Shown here: one piece after another, positions 10,037 through 19,433 of the stretch
How the letters are laid out: each line of letters begins with the position of its first letter
Position numbering within the stretch: the first letter of the stretch is position 1
Source of the DNA: Chlorobiota bacterium
GTDB taxonomy: Bacteria; Bacteroidota; Ignavibacteria; OLB7
NCBI GenBank assembly: GCA_016700335.1
Contig: CP065014.1
Coordinates: forward strand, 3,088,896-3,152,895
Direction: 5' to 3'
Length of the DNA stretch: 64,000 nt
Translations under genes and position numbers: made by a program
Notes under the pieces: generated by a model
Told to the model about the DNA's origin: nothing
The model's database searches: none
Seen by the model: the letters and a program-made list of their open reading frames with translations, nothing else

Positions 10037-10939
10037 TTAGTTTTTAAGAGTAAGAATCTTGTTAATATCAATTAACATTTCAATATTAGAAATATTCATA
10101 GTCAATAATTTATTTGCAAAAAAAGAGCTTAACTGATTGTTATTATGATTTTCATGGAATATCATTAATGCATAATTGATATTTACAGAATTTTCATTTA
10201 AACTAAGACATTCATTGAAATACTCTAAAGTTCTTTGATAAGATATTTTTTCTTTAATATATAAATCTGTAATAAATGCAATGCAAGCTTTTTCTGATAA
10301 CTCAAATTCACAATCAATTTTCAATGACTCAAAATATAAAGAAATAGTATTTTCAAAACTAGGAATTTTAATTCCTATAGTATAAGCATATCTATCATCC
10401 TCTGCTAATATGTAATACAAAAATGCATCCCAGTTTAAAGTATCTCTACTAAATAGTGACATCCTATCCTCTTTTTCTAAAATAAAACCAGCAATACTAA
10501 CTATTTTAGAACATAACTCATCCAATGAATCAAAAAGGTATGTAGGGTAAACATCTATAGCATTCTTATAAACAATCTTACAAATTTTAGCATCATATAA
10601 ATAAATTTCAATCTTAAATTTATCTTCAATTCCAAATTTTCCATATAATACATAAGGAGTTGAATGATTGTTTGCTATTTCATCTATTATATCAATAGTT
10701 GGGCTTGTTGAAGTATTTAGAAAGCATTCAACAGAATTTATTTCACCCTTGAAAGAGAAAAAACTTGAATTAAATTTATTTGATAAAGAAAGTTTTCTAG
10801 AGATATATCTGGGAATTTGTCTAGATAATCTTGACTGAGCTTCATCTTGAGTAAGGCATGAAAATTGTAAACATAATATAGGAATAGGCTTTTCAGGCTC
10901 ACCCCATAATTTAATTGGAACAACTTCACAATTTTGCAT
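10037..10939 (-). CDS. Hypothetical protein with TPR-like C-terminus (300 aa)
   Basis: I do not recognise a family. The protein is 300 residues with no signal peptide or obvious membrane span. The middle part (about 85-130) looks like alternating beta strands (YVLYGKFGIEDKFKIEIYLY), as in proteins that compute a periplasmic TolB-like N-domain, and the rest is helical with paired helices that resemble TPR units (FNECLSLNENSVNINYALMIFHENHNN). It converges with rdgB, and its start is 34 bases from a hairpin serving the next minus-strand gene. A TolB-like/adenylate-cyclase-associated TPR protein is possible but unproven. Confidence 0.6.
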   Translation of the reverse strand: MQNCEVVPIKLWGEPEKPIPILCLQFSCLTQDEAQSRLSRQIPRYISRKLSLSNKFNSSFFSFKGEINSVECFLNTSTSPTIDIIDEIANNHSTPYVLYGKFGIEDKFKIEIYLYDAKICKIVYKNAIDVYPTYLFDSLDELCSKIVSIAGFILEKEDRMSLFSRDTLNWDAFLYYILAEDDRYAYTIGIKIPSFENTISLYFESLKIDCEFELSEKACIAFITDLYIKEKISYQRTLEYFNECLSLNENSVNINYALMIFHENHNNNQLSSFFANKLLTMNISNIEMLIDINKILTLKN

Positions 10940-10972
10940 GATATAGTTTATAAGAGTATTTTTAAAATAAAA

Positions 10973-11002
10973 AAACTGGATAGTATAAATAATATCCAGT
11001 TT
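10973..11002 (-). terminator. Intrinsic terminator of the DEAD-box helicase gene
   Basis: The arms AAACTGGATA (10973-10982) and TATCCAGTTT (10993-11002) form a 10-bp perfect stem with a 10-nt loop. Read on the minus strand the stem is followed by a T-run, 19 bases past the helicase stop. This is a textbook rho-independent structure. Confidence 0.8.
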
Positions 11003-11020
11003 ACTGACGTTATCAAATTA

Positions 11021-12727
11021 TTAAAATTTCTTTTTGCTACCAAAACTTTTTTTAGTCCATTGGAAAGTGTTGTTTTTTTTACTTTCATTTGTAGAATCTA
11101 TTTTAGTTCTTCTTTTTTTAAATTCTCTTGAGTCATCAGAAGAAGAATCACCAAAAGATTTCCTAGTTAAAGCTTTTTTTGGAAAAGATTCTTCAGAACT
11201 TGTATTCAATCTCTGAGCAGAGGAATAAACATCTGCCGAATTACTATCTTTTCTAACCGTTGAAGTTGAAGAACTATAATTATCATTTACACTTCTTGGT
11301 CTAGTTGTTCTTTTAGTAAAAGTGGATGAATTATTTGAATCAAAACTTTTTATAGAATCTGGACTAAAAGGAGTTTTAGAACTCATTCTTGATTCATAAT
11401 TCTTAGGACTTCCAGTACTTCTTCTAGAATCAGAACTCCTAGAACTATCAAAACTTCTTCTAGAATCATTTCCTCTAGAATTAGTACCTCTTGAATCAGA
11501 TCCTCTTGAATTACTTGATCTGCTAGGATAATCATTTCTATTACCTGTCAACTTATTTTCTTGAAATCTAGATTCGCTAAATGCACTTTCATGAGGTTTT
11601 TCAAGAAACCCAGCATATTTTATAGGTTTAACTTTTTTGGAAATATACCTCTCAATCCTCTGTAGATGCATGTTTTCCTCACGATCAACAAAAGTAATTG
11701 CTTCTCCTGTTGCATTAGCTCTACCAGTTCTTCCAATTCTATGAACATAATCTTCGGCATGAGTTGGAACATCAAAATTAATAACGTGTGAAATTCCATC
11801 AACATCAATTCCACGAGCTGCAATATCTGTAGCAACTAAAACTTTAAATTTACCTCTTCTGAAACCATCTAAAGCATTTTCACGTTGCCTTTGTGTTCTT
11901 TCAGAATGAATAGCTGCAGAAGAAATATCATTTCTTTCTAAATACTTAGTAATCCTGTCCGCACCATGTTTTGTTCTTGAAAATACTAAAACACAATCTA
12001 AATCCTCAGAGTTAATGATGTGAGTTAATAAATCTAATTTAGATTTTTGATGAACTGCATAAAAATATTGAGTAATAGATTCGGCAGGACTTTTGGTTAT
12101 ACCAACTTCTATAAGTTTTGGATTTTTTAAAATCCCAGCTGCCAAACCTCTAACTTCTTTAGACATAGTAGCTGAAAATAAAAGTGTTTGTCTTTCATTT
12201 GTAGTTTCAGCTATGATCTTTTTAACATCATTAATAAAACCCATATCAAACATTCTATCTGCTTCATCTAAAACTAAAACTTCAATATGTGATAGGTTAA
12301 TAGTTTTTCTATTCATATGATCACATAGCCTGCCAGGAGTAGCTATAACAACATCTACACCTCTTTTAAGGGCTGACATTTGATTTTCATAACCTACACC
12401 ACCATAAATAGTTAAGCTTCTCATTTTCATAAATCTCCCATAACCTTGAACAGAATTTTCAATTTGTAGTGCTAATTCTCTAGTTGGAGTAATGATTAAA
12501 GCTCTTGGAAAACGTCTTTTGGCATCAGGATTGTTAGCAAGTTTGTTTAATATTGGTAAAACAAAAGCAGCAGTTTTACCAGTACCTGTTTGAGCACATC
12601 CAATAACGTCTCGTCCTGAAACAGCAACTGGAATAGCTAAAGATTGAATTTGAGTTGGAGCGGTATATCCTGTTGCAAGAATTCCTTGAACAAGAGAATC
12701 CGCCAAACCAAGTAAATGAAATGGCAT
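11021..12727 (-). CDS. DEAD-box ATP-dependent RNA helicase with Ser/Arg-rich tail
   Basis: All helicase motifs are present: Q motif (GYTAPTQIQSLAIP), AQTGTGKTAAF, PTRELALQ, TPGRL, DEAD, SAT, ARGIDV and HRIGRTGR. It is closest to the RhlE type and should unwind RNA duplexes in ribosome assembly or decay. I start it at the ATG at 12727 (MPFHLLGLADSL) because the family begins just before the Q motif; an upstream in-frame start at 12781 would add 18 atypical residues. After the core (about residue 375) comes a roughly 190-residue low-complexity tail rich in Ser, Arg and Asp with repeats of SRGSDSRG/SRRS type, which probably binds RNA. It ends in a basic KKSFGSKKKF. Confidence 0.95.
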   Translation of the reverse strand: MPFHLLGLADSLVQGILATGYTAPTQIQSLAIPVAVSGRDVIGCAQTGTGKTAAFVLPILNKLANNPDAKRRFPRALIITPTRELALQIENSVQGYGRFMKMRSLTIYGGVGYENQMSALKRGVDVVIATPGRLCDHMNRKTINLSHIEVLVLDEADRMFDMGFINDVKKIIAETTNERQTLLFSATMSKEVRGLAAGILKNPKLIEVGITKSPAESITQYFYAVHQKSKLDLLTHIINSEDLDCVLVFSRTKHGADRITKYLERNDISSAAIHSERTQRQRENALDGFRRGKFKVLVATDIAARGIDVDGISHVINFDVPTHAEDYVHRIGRTGRANATGEAITFVDREENMHLQRIERYISKKVKPIKYAGFLEKPHESAFSESRFQENKLTGNRNDYPSRSSNSRGSDSRGTNSRGNDSRRSFDSSRSSDSRRSTGSPKNYESRMSSKTPFSPDSIKSFDSNNSSTFTKRTTRPRSVNDNYSSSTSTVRKDSNSADVYSSAQRLNTSSEESFPKKALTRKSFGDSSSDDSREFKKRRTKIDSTNESKKNNTFQWTKKSFGSKKKF

Positions 12728-12967
12728 AAAAATTACGTTATTAAATTGTATTTTGTGAATGAATACCGATTCACACAACAATTCCTCAAATAAGTAATTT
12801 TATTAGATGTAGAAAAAGCTAAAAAAGAAGTGTGCCGGATATAATTAAAAGTTAATCAGTTAACTGATTTAAGCAAAGGTAAGGTAAAAAAATTAAGTAA
12901 CAAGTTAAAAAAAGGCATAAAAATATAAAATAAAATTAATAATAATTAAATATTTTACGTAAAAATC

Positions 12968-13684
12968 TTATTCTGAGTAAAATAAAGCTGTAGTTTGTGG
13001 TAAGTCTCCAATTAAACCTTTTAAGAATGTATAATTAAAAAAAATGTCTAAGCCTTTTAGTGAGTCTTCATCTAACTGAAAATTAATCTTAGAGTTTTCA
13101 GGTAAATTAAATTTTAAAACAAGTGATTTTAAAAAATCATATTTTAAAATCATCTTATCATCATTTATAGTATAACATAAAATATGAACTAAAGAAGACT
13201 CCGTTAAATCTTCCCATTCGTCGCTCAAATCTAAATAACTATTATTATCAATAAAATTACTGTCTGCTATTACTAAAGTACAATCTGAATTATTTAAATA
13301 ATCATCAATAGTTGTGATTGAATCAATTAATAAAAATTCAGGATGAAAATCAAATTTTTCAGATAATATTATTTCAGAAATTAATCTTTCATAAAAATTT
13401 GATTCTTTAAATGAAAAGGTAGAAATTTCTTTTAATCCAGATTTGAAAATTAATTTTGAAATACTTGAAAAACCTTTAGAAATTACTCCAACACTACTAA
13501 TAATTAAAGTACTTAATGTTTCTCTAGAATTTAAAAAATCTAATGGTGATGCAATTGCAATATCTGCTTCGCCATTTAATAATAATTCATTAGGATTATC
13601 AGAAATTAATATATCAATTTGTAACTTTTTAAGTTCTTCAATTAACGGGAATGTAAAAAAATTACTTCGGCAAACTATTTTCAT
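12968..13684 (-). CDS. MqnA/MqnD-like periplasmic-binding-fold protein (menaquinone/futalosine pathway-like)
   Basis: The 238 residues contain features of the MqnA/MqnD fold: an N-terminal strand pattern, NGEADIAIASPLDFLN, then ISSVGVISKGFSSISKLIF and a later ISTFSFKESNF, corresponding to the family pattern of (G)xIDxAxxP...Y, S.G.V.S..L.S and LD..S..S. MqnA makes 3-enolpyruvyl-benzoate from chorismate; MqnD acts later. The divergence from typical members is high and the common RxxxPY motif at the start is missing (CRSNFFTFPL), so this could be a non-enzymatic homologue. No other mqn gene is nearby. Confidence 0.5.
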   Translation of the reverse strand: MKIVCRSNFFTFPLIEELKKLQIDILISDNPNELLLNGEADIAIASPLDFLNSRETLSTLIISSVGVISKGFSSISKLIFKSGLKEISTFSFKESNFYERLISEIILSEKFDFHPEFLLIDSITTIDDYLNNSDCTLVIADSNFIDNNSYLDLSDEWEDLTESSLVHILCYTINDDKMILKYDFLKSLVLKFNLPENSKINFQLDEDSLKGLDIFFNYTFLKGLIGDLPQTTALFYSE

Positions 13685-13779
13685 AATAAAATAAATTGTA
13701 TTTTAACTTTTACTTGATTAATGATACAAAGTTCTTTATATTAGATATATCCACAAAATAAAATATTTATAAAATTAGA

Positions 13780-14598
13780 ATGAATAAAACTTTTACTTAT
13801 TTATTAATAGCAATTTTATTTATTAGCATTGCTAAGGCTCAAAAAATTCCTTCAAAGAGAGTTACGATTAATAAAACTATCAAAACTGAACAACCAGAAG
13901 TTGATGTTACATGCCCTATAGTAAATATTAATCTAAGTTACGAACCAGGTAATTTAAATGAAATTCCATGTCCAGTAACAATAACTTTTAAAGGTGAAAT
14001 AGTTGTTTCAGGTCCATGTTATCTGCAATATAGATTCTTAAAGAATGGAGAAATTGCTGGACCAACTCAATATTTGAATGCTACTTCTGTTGGAAACTAT
14101 CCAGTTATGGAAGTTGAAACCTTTTCAGAACCCTCAACTGGAAACAATAGAACATTAGAAGTAATAGCTCCTTGTACTTATAGGTCATCAAAAATAAATT
14201 TTATTATACCCTGTCCAAATTTAACGAAAGGAGAAACTTACAAATACACACCACCTGAAACTGATACTTACTCGACACCAACAGGAGCTTGTTGTGTTTC
14301 GAATGTTTATCTAACAGCAAATCAAGTAAGCCATTTTGGAGATTGCCCTTTCACTATTAATTATAAAGCAAATGTTGCAACTAATGAAAGATGCATTTTT
14401 CAATATCAATTTTATAATGGTGATACCCCAATTGGAGCAGTACAATCATTTATTGCCCAAAGTTCAGGGAACCATACAATAACTGAGTCTGAAACATTTT
14501 ATAAAGATGAAGTAAGTAAAAGAAGTTTAAAAATTATTTCACCTTGCCCAACTGAATCAAATTCAATTTCAATTCATGTTGAATGTAATAACAAATAA
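13780..14598 (+). CDS. Secreted protein with two duplicated Cys-containing beta domains
   Basis: A signal peptide (MNKTFTYLLIAILFISIAKA) precedes a 272-residue protein made of two similar domains, about residues 46-146 and 169-270. Each contains C-P-(V/F)-T-I, a (G/E)-(P/R)-C-x-(L/F)-Q-Y-(R/Q)-F segment, a G-N-(Y/H) turn, a (V/S)-ETF segment and a closing P-C, so four Cys are conserved per copy and probably form disulfides outside the cytoplasm. I do not recognise a named family; it looks like an Ig-like/beta-sandwich adhesion or binding domain. It lies alone between convergent and divergent neighbours. Confidence 0.65.
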   Translation: MNKTFTYLLIAILFISIAKAQKIPSKRVTINKTIKTEQPEVDVTCPIVNINLSYEPGNLNEIPCPVTITFKGEIVVSGPCYLQYRFLKNGEIAGPTQYLNATSVGNYPVMEVETFSEPSTGNNRTLEVIAPCTYRSSKINFIIPCPNLTKGETYKYTPPETDTYSTPTGACCVSNVYLTANQVSHFGDCPFTINYKANVATNERCIFQYQFYNGDTPIGAVQSFIAQSSGNHTITESETFYKDEVSKRSLKIISPCPTESNSISIHVECNNK

Positions 14599-14661
14599 TT
14601 TAATTTAAATTAAAAATTAATAAAAATAAAATTGTATTGTTTCAGCACATTAAGTTAAAAA

Positions 14662-16960
14662 TTATTGATTTATAACAATAGTATGTGGTGAAAAATATTG
14701 ACTCCATTCTTCAAATTTAAATGAACCAGGAGTTTCTCGTTCAATAATAGTATTTGGAGAAGTACCTGCAGCTATCATAACGCTTCGAGCTGATAGAGTA
14801 ATTTGTTCGCCACTATTTCTCCATTTACCTTCACTATTTAAAAACTGTTTTTCAAAAACCAATTCTTTTACCGCTCCATACTGGTCATGAATTGCCTCAA
14901 TAGGTGACATATTTTCAATGAAATAAATTCCTTCTTCTAAGGCTTTTATAATCTCTTCATGGTTTAATCTATATGCAGGCGAATCTTTCATTCCTTTTCG
15001 GTAAGCTAAAGAAACCCCCCCCCAACTACGAATTAATTTGATAAAATCAGGTTTTCTATTCTCATTTTTTGCGATCAAACGTTCGTTTCTTATTTGTTTA
15101 CCATGAGATATAAACTCATTTAAAATTTCTTTTTCTTCATCATTAAATTTTGAAAAATAAGCTTCTTCACCAAGATCTTTAATCAACTCTTCACTACGGT
15201 TAAGTATTCTTTCAACTTGAATAGGGTAGTATGCCATAGCCTCAGTGGTAGTATCAATTCCTGTTAATCCGCCGCCAATAACAATTGCAGGAAGTCTAAG
15301 TTGTAAATTTGCCAAAGCGTTTGGTTTGTATGCCCCTGTTAATTGTAAAGCCATTAAAAAATCAGAAGCTTGACGAATACCTCTAATTAAACCATTTTTC
15401 ATAGGAACAATTGTAGGTTTTCCAGCTCCAGTAGCAATTGCAATATGATCAAATCCTAAATTCCAAGCATCATCAATTGTGATTGTTCCACCAAATCTAA
15501 TTCCACCATAGATTGAGAATAAATCTCTACGCATTAAAGCAATATAAATAACCTTTAGGAAGTTTTTATCCCATCGTACAGTTATACCATATTCAGAAAC
15601 ACCACCAAAACCAAGAAGAATACGATCATCTAGTCCTTCATAAATATCTTTATAATTTTTGATGGGTTCAGATAATACATTATTGGGAAGCGGTTCAATT
15701 TTTAAACCATCAATTCCAACTACTCCAAAACCTTCATTTATTAAATAATGAGATAAAGTATAACCAGCAGGACCCAATCCAACAACTAATAATTTTTTTT
15801 CCGTTATATGGTAATGTATATGGTCTTTTAATGTTGATAGGATTCCACCTAGTTAACAAGGAATAAATTTCAAATCCAAATGTAAAATTTAAAACTTCTG
15901 TTAACATTGAAGTTTCTATCTGAGGTATATTTACAGGCTCTTGTTTTTGGTATATACAAGACTTCATACAATCGTTGCAAATACGGTGACCTGTACCAGG
16001 GCACATAGGATTATCAATCATGATTATACAAAGACCTGCTAAACCATCTCCGCAATGTTTTAAATAATGAGCTTCAGATATTTTTTCATCTAAGGGGCAA
16101 CCATCTAATTTAATTCCCAGAGGATTGCGTTTTGAAAATCCATCTTTTTCGAGTAAACCCTTACTACATGAGTCTTTATCTCTATTATGACAAAAAATAC
16201 AATATTCAACTTCATTCATAACTTCACGTACATTATATCTTTCATCTGTCAAAGCAAATCCATCTCTAAGTCTTAAGTTTGACTCATCCCCAGTAAAAGC
16301 AGTGTAGGTTAATCCAATTGGAATATTGACTTTAACTAAGTTATCATAGTCAATACTATGTGGGTTTTTGAGGGAGACCCAGTTTTTAGTTTCAGAGTCT
16401 GGAGCATAATGATTTACAGCAACCCATTTTTCTAAAAGTTCTAATAAATTCTTTTTTTCATCATCTAAAATTAAAACATCTTTTAATAAGTTCATTGCAA
16501 CTTTAGCAGTAGCAAGCTCTTTATCAAATAAGTTGAAATACTCTTTAAATAAACCACATTGTAATTTAATAAAATCTATTTGAAGTTCAGCAATGTTTAA
16601 ATTATCTAATGATTTATACTTTTTAAGAGCTCTTCGTTGCACAAAATCTCTTTTAAATGCAAATATGATGTTCTCACTTTCAACAATACTTTTTTGATTT
16701 CCATGCAAATCTTGAATTTGGAACATTTCTGTAATGAACAAAGAGAGTTGAGCAGCAGATTGTATTAAAATCTCAGAAATTTTTTCAGAGGACATTCCTT
16801 CACCTTTAGTTTGGGAATAATGGACAAATTTATGATAAAGTTCAGGGTCATTTGAATTAAGTTTAGAATAAAATAACTCAGTTAACAATTTTAATTTTTC
16901 AGGTTTAAATAGATCTTGATATTCAAATCCTTCAAGATTAATTTTTAGCTCGTTTACCAT
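14662..16960 (-). CDS. GltD-like FAD/NAD(P)H oxidoreductase with N-terminal Cys-cluster domain, split by a 1-bp frameshift
   Basis: Two frames join into one gene of about 766 residues. The first (16960 to about 15790) has an N-terminal helical domain and Cys clusters (CIFCHNRDKDSC, HCGDGLAGLC, CPGTGHRICNDCMKSC) that probably bind Fe-S. It ends in KK where an A8 run (T8 on the plus strand, about 15793-15800) is one base too long; removing one A restores KKLLVVGLGPAGYTLSHYL, a Rossmann FAD motif that opens the second frame. The second half has GGGLTGIDT for NAD(P)H and the C-terminal AAGTSPN of GltD-type enzymes. No large glutamate-synthase subunit is nearby, so the electron partner is unknown. 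Confidence 0.8.
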
Positions 16961-17054
16961 ATGATATATTTAATAAATTTTTACAGAAATTTAAGTAACA
17001 AATTTAGGGATTTCGGAACTATAAAAAATAAATGAAGTAATTAATAAAAATAAT

Positions 17055-19226
17055 TTAAGAATTGAATTTAAATTCCAAAAATGCAATTACTGCTTTAATT
17101 TCATTATATGTAAAATTTTCACCTAACTTTTCTTTAACAAGTTTTATAGAAGTTAATCCCTGAGATATTAATTCATCTTCAATAACTCTTACCTTTGGTT
17201 CTGATACAAAAAATTTAATATCGATAACACCTTTAGATATATACTTAAATAAATGAGTTTCAATTGTTTGAATTGTAAACCCTCTTTTTATTGCAATCTC
17301 ATTAATTGAAAACCCTTGTTTGAACAAATTATATGTTAACTCATGGGTAGGAATTTTATCTAATGATGAATTTTGGGTTTCAATATTTTTTGGTGAAATT
17401 ATATTCTGAACTTTTAAATTCATTCTTGAATCTAAGTTATGTTCCAAGCAATATTGCTGAATTGCTTCAAGAAAAATTTGACCATATTTTCTAATCTTAA
17501 CTTCACCAAAACCTGAGATATTTTTTAAATCTAAAATAGCCCTAGGATAATAATATGATAACTCAACTAAAGTTGAATCACTAAAAATTATAAATGATGG
17601 AACTTTTTCATCATCGGCAATTAATCTTCTAATAGATCTCAGTTTTTGAAACAATTCTTCATCATATGAAATAATTTTTTGTTTAACAATTTTTTGAGGT
17701 TTGTCATTTGGAATGATTTTAACAAGAAAAACTTGCTCTTTGCCAAATAAAACTTCAGCACTTTTTTTGGTTAACTTAATAATTGGATATTGGTCTTGAG
17801 TTTGTTCAAGATATCCCAATTGTATAATCTCCTTGATATAGTAATACCAATCTTCTTTGTTAATATCTGCTCCAATACCAAATGTTTTTATAGACATATG
17901 ATACTCTTTAATTTTATCAGAATTACTACCTCTTAAAAATTCTATTAAATAATTAAGCCCCATTCTTTCACCCAATCTTGAAACAGCAGATAATGCTTTT
18001 TGAGCTATAACAGTTGCATCAAACTTATCATAAGTTGTTATACAAACATCACAATTACAGCAGTTCCCAGAGTGTAACTCATCAAAATAATTTAAAAGGA
18101 ATTTTCTTCTACAGTTGTTAGTTTCAGCATAATTTGTCATTTTATTTAACTTGTCAAGCATAATTCTACTCTGATTTTCATTGTCTTCAATAAAGATAAA
18201 TTTCTTTAATGTAATTACATCACCTCGACTATAGAAAAGAAGAGCTTCGCTTGGAAGTCCATCACGTCCTGCTCTGCCTGTTTCTTGATAGTAACCTTCA
18301 ATGTTCTTTGGTAAATTATAATGAAGCACAAATCTAACATTCGATTTATCAATCCCCATACCAAATGCTATTGTAGCAACAATTATTTTAATTTCATCTC
18401 TTAAAAAAAGATTCTGATTTGTCTCTCTGTCATCTTTAGAAAGCCCAGCATGATAAGGCTTACAGAGAAATCCCAATTCTTCAAGTTTCTGACAAATTTC
18501 ATCAGCATTCTTTCTACTAAGAGTATATATAATACCTGAATCATTTTTATGTTTGCTTATATACTCAACTATTTTAGCAAAAGTATTTTGCTTCTTTTCC
18601 ACTTTATAAAAGATATTAGGTCTGTTAAAACTAGAAAGAAAAGTTTTGGGATTATCTAAATTTAATTTATCAAGAATATCTTTTTGAGTGATTTTATCTG
18701 CTGTTGCAGTTAGAGCAATAATTGGTACGTTGGGAAAATTTACTTTAAGTGTTGAAAGTTGTAAGTATTCAGGACGAAAATCATGACCCCATGAAGAAAT
18801 ACAATGAGCCTCATCTATTGCAAATAGTGAGATATCTAAAGTTTTTAAAATTGATAAAAAGCCATTTCCTTCACCAATCAATCTTTCAGGGGCTAAATAA
18901 ATTAACTTTAACTTATTATTCCTAAGTTGTTCAATTATAGTATTTTGTTCATTTTGGGATTGTGTCGAGTTAAGAAAATTAGCAGGAACACCATTAATTT
19001 TCAGGGCATCAACTTGATCCTTCATTAAAGCAATTAAAGGTGAAACAACCACTGTTAGCCCTTTAAAAATTAATGCTGGTATTTGATAACATAATGATTT
19101 GCCACCACCAGTTGGCATTAATACAAAAGAATCATTACCATCAATTACATTTTTAATGATTTCTTTCTGATTGTGCCTAAAAGAGTCAAACCCAAATGTT
19201 GTTTGTAGGATTTTTAATGGATTCAT
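17055..19226 (-). CDS. recQ: ATP-dependent DNA helicase RecQ
   Basis: A 3'-5' DNA helicase of recombination and fork repair. Visible motifs are the Q-like FGFDSFRHNQ, Walker A PTGGGKSLCYQ, DEAH in AIDEAHCISSWGHDFRPEY, ALTATAD, and GRAGRDG; then the RQC zinc cluster (CRRKF...CCNCDVC, about residues 365-385), a winged helix, and an HRDC domain (LRSIRRLIADDEKVPSFIIF, about 535-600). A further C-terminal helix-turn-helix-like region (THELTYNLFKQGFSINEIA) matches the RecQ subgroup of Bacteroidota, of about 700-730 residues. Confidence 0.96.
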   Translation of the reverse strand: MNPLKILQTTFGFDSFRHNQKEIIKNVIDGNDSFVLMPTGGGKSLCYQIPALIFKGLTVVVSPLIALMKDQVDALKINGVPANFLNSTQSQNEQNTIIEQLRNNKLKLIYLAPERLIGEGNGFLSILKTLDISLFAIDEAHCISSWGHDFRPEYLQLSTLKVNFPNVPIIALTATADKITQKDILDKLNLDNPKTFLSSFNRPNIFYKVEKKQNTFAKIVEYISKHKNDSGIIYTLSRKNADEICQKLEELGFLCKPYHAGLSKDDRETNQNLFLRDEIKIIVATIAFGMGIDKSNVRFVLHYNLPKNIEGYYQETGRAGRDGLPSEALLFYSRGDVITLKKFIFIEDNENQSRIMLDKLNKMTNYAETNNCRRKFLLNYFDELHSGNCCNCDVCITTYDKFDATVIAQKALSAVSRLGERMGLNYLIEFLRGSNSDKIKEYHMSIKTFGIGADINKEDWYYYIKEIIQLGYLEQTQDQYPIIKLTKKSAEVLFGKEQVFLVKIIPNDKPQKIVKQKIISYDEELFQKLRSIRRLIADDEKVPSFIIFSDSTLVELSYYYPRAILDLKNISGFGEVKIRKYGQIFLEAIQQYCLEHNLDSRMNLKVQNIISPKNIETQNSSLDKIPTHELTYNLFKQGFSINEIAIKRGFTIQTIETHLFKYISKGVIDIKFFVSEPKVRVIEDELISQGLTSIKLVKEKLGENFTYNEIKAVIAFLEFKFNS

Positions 19227-19433
19227 TGTAATTTATAAAATGAAAATATTATTTAGGGTAATCACTTTTTTAAAGATTAGTAATATATAATCAAGTAAGG
19301 TTGTTATGAATAACTAATACAATAATTCATTATTTGATTTCACCAAAAATTAACTATAGAACAAATTAAACAAATTTCTTTCTAATGAGTTAAATTAAAG
19401 TAATTACAAAAATGGCAAAAGATATAAAATAAT

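Noticed and set aside
15785..15805. Programmed ribosomal frameshift in the GltD-like gene
   Set aside because: The A8 run could slip, but no stimulatory structure is evident and nearby genes show ordinary indel errors.
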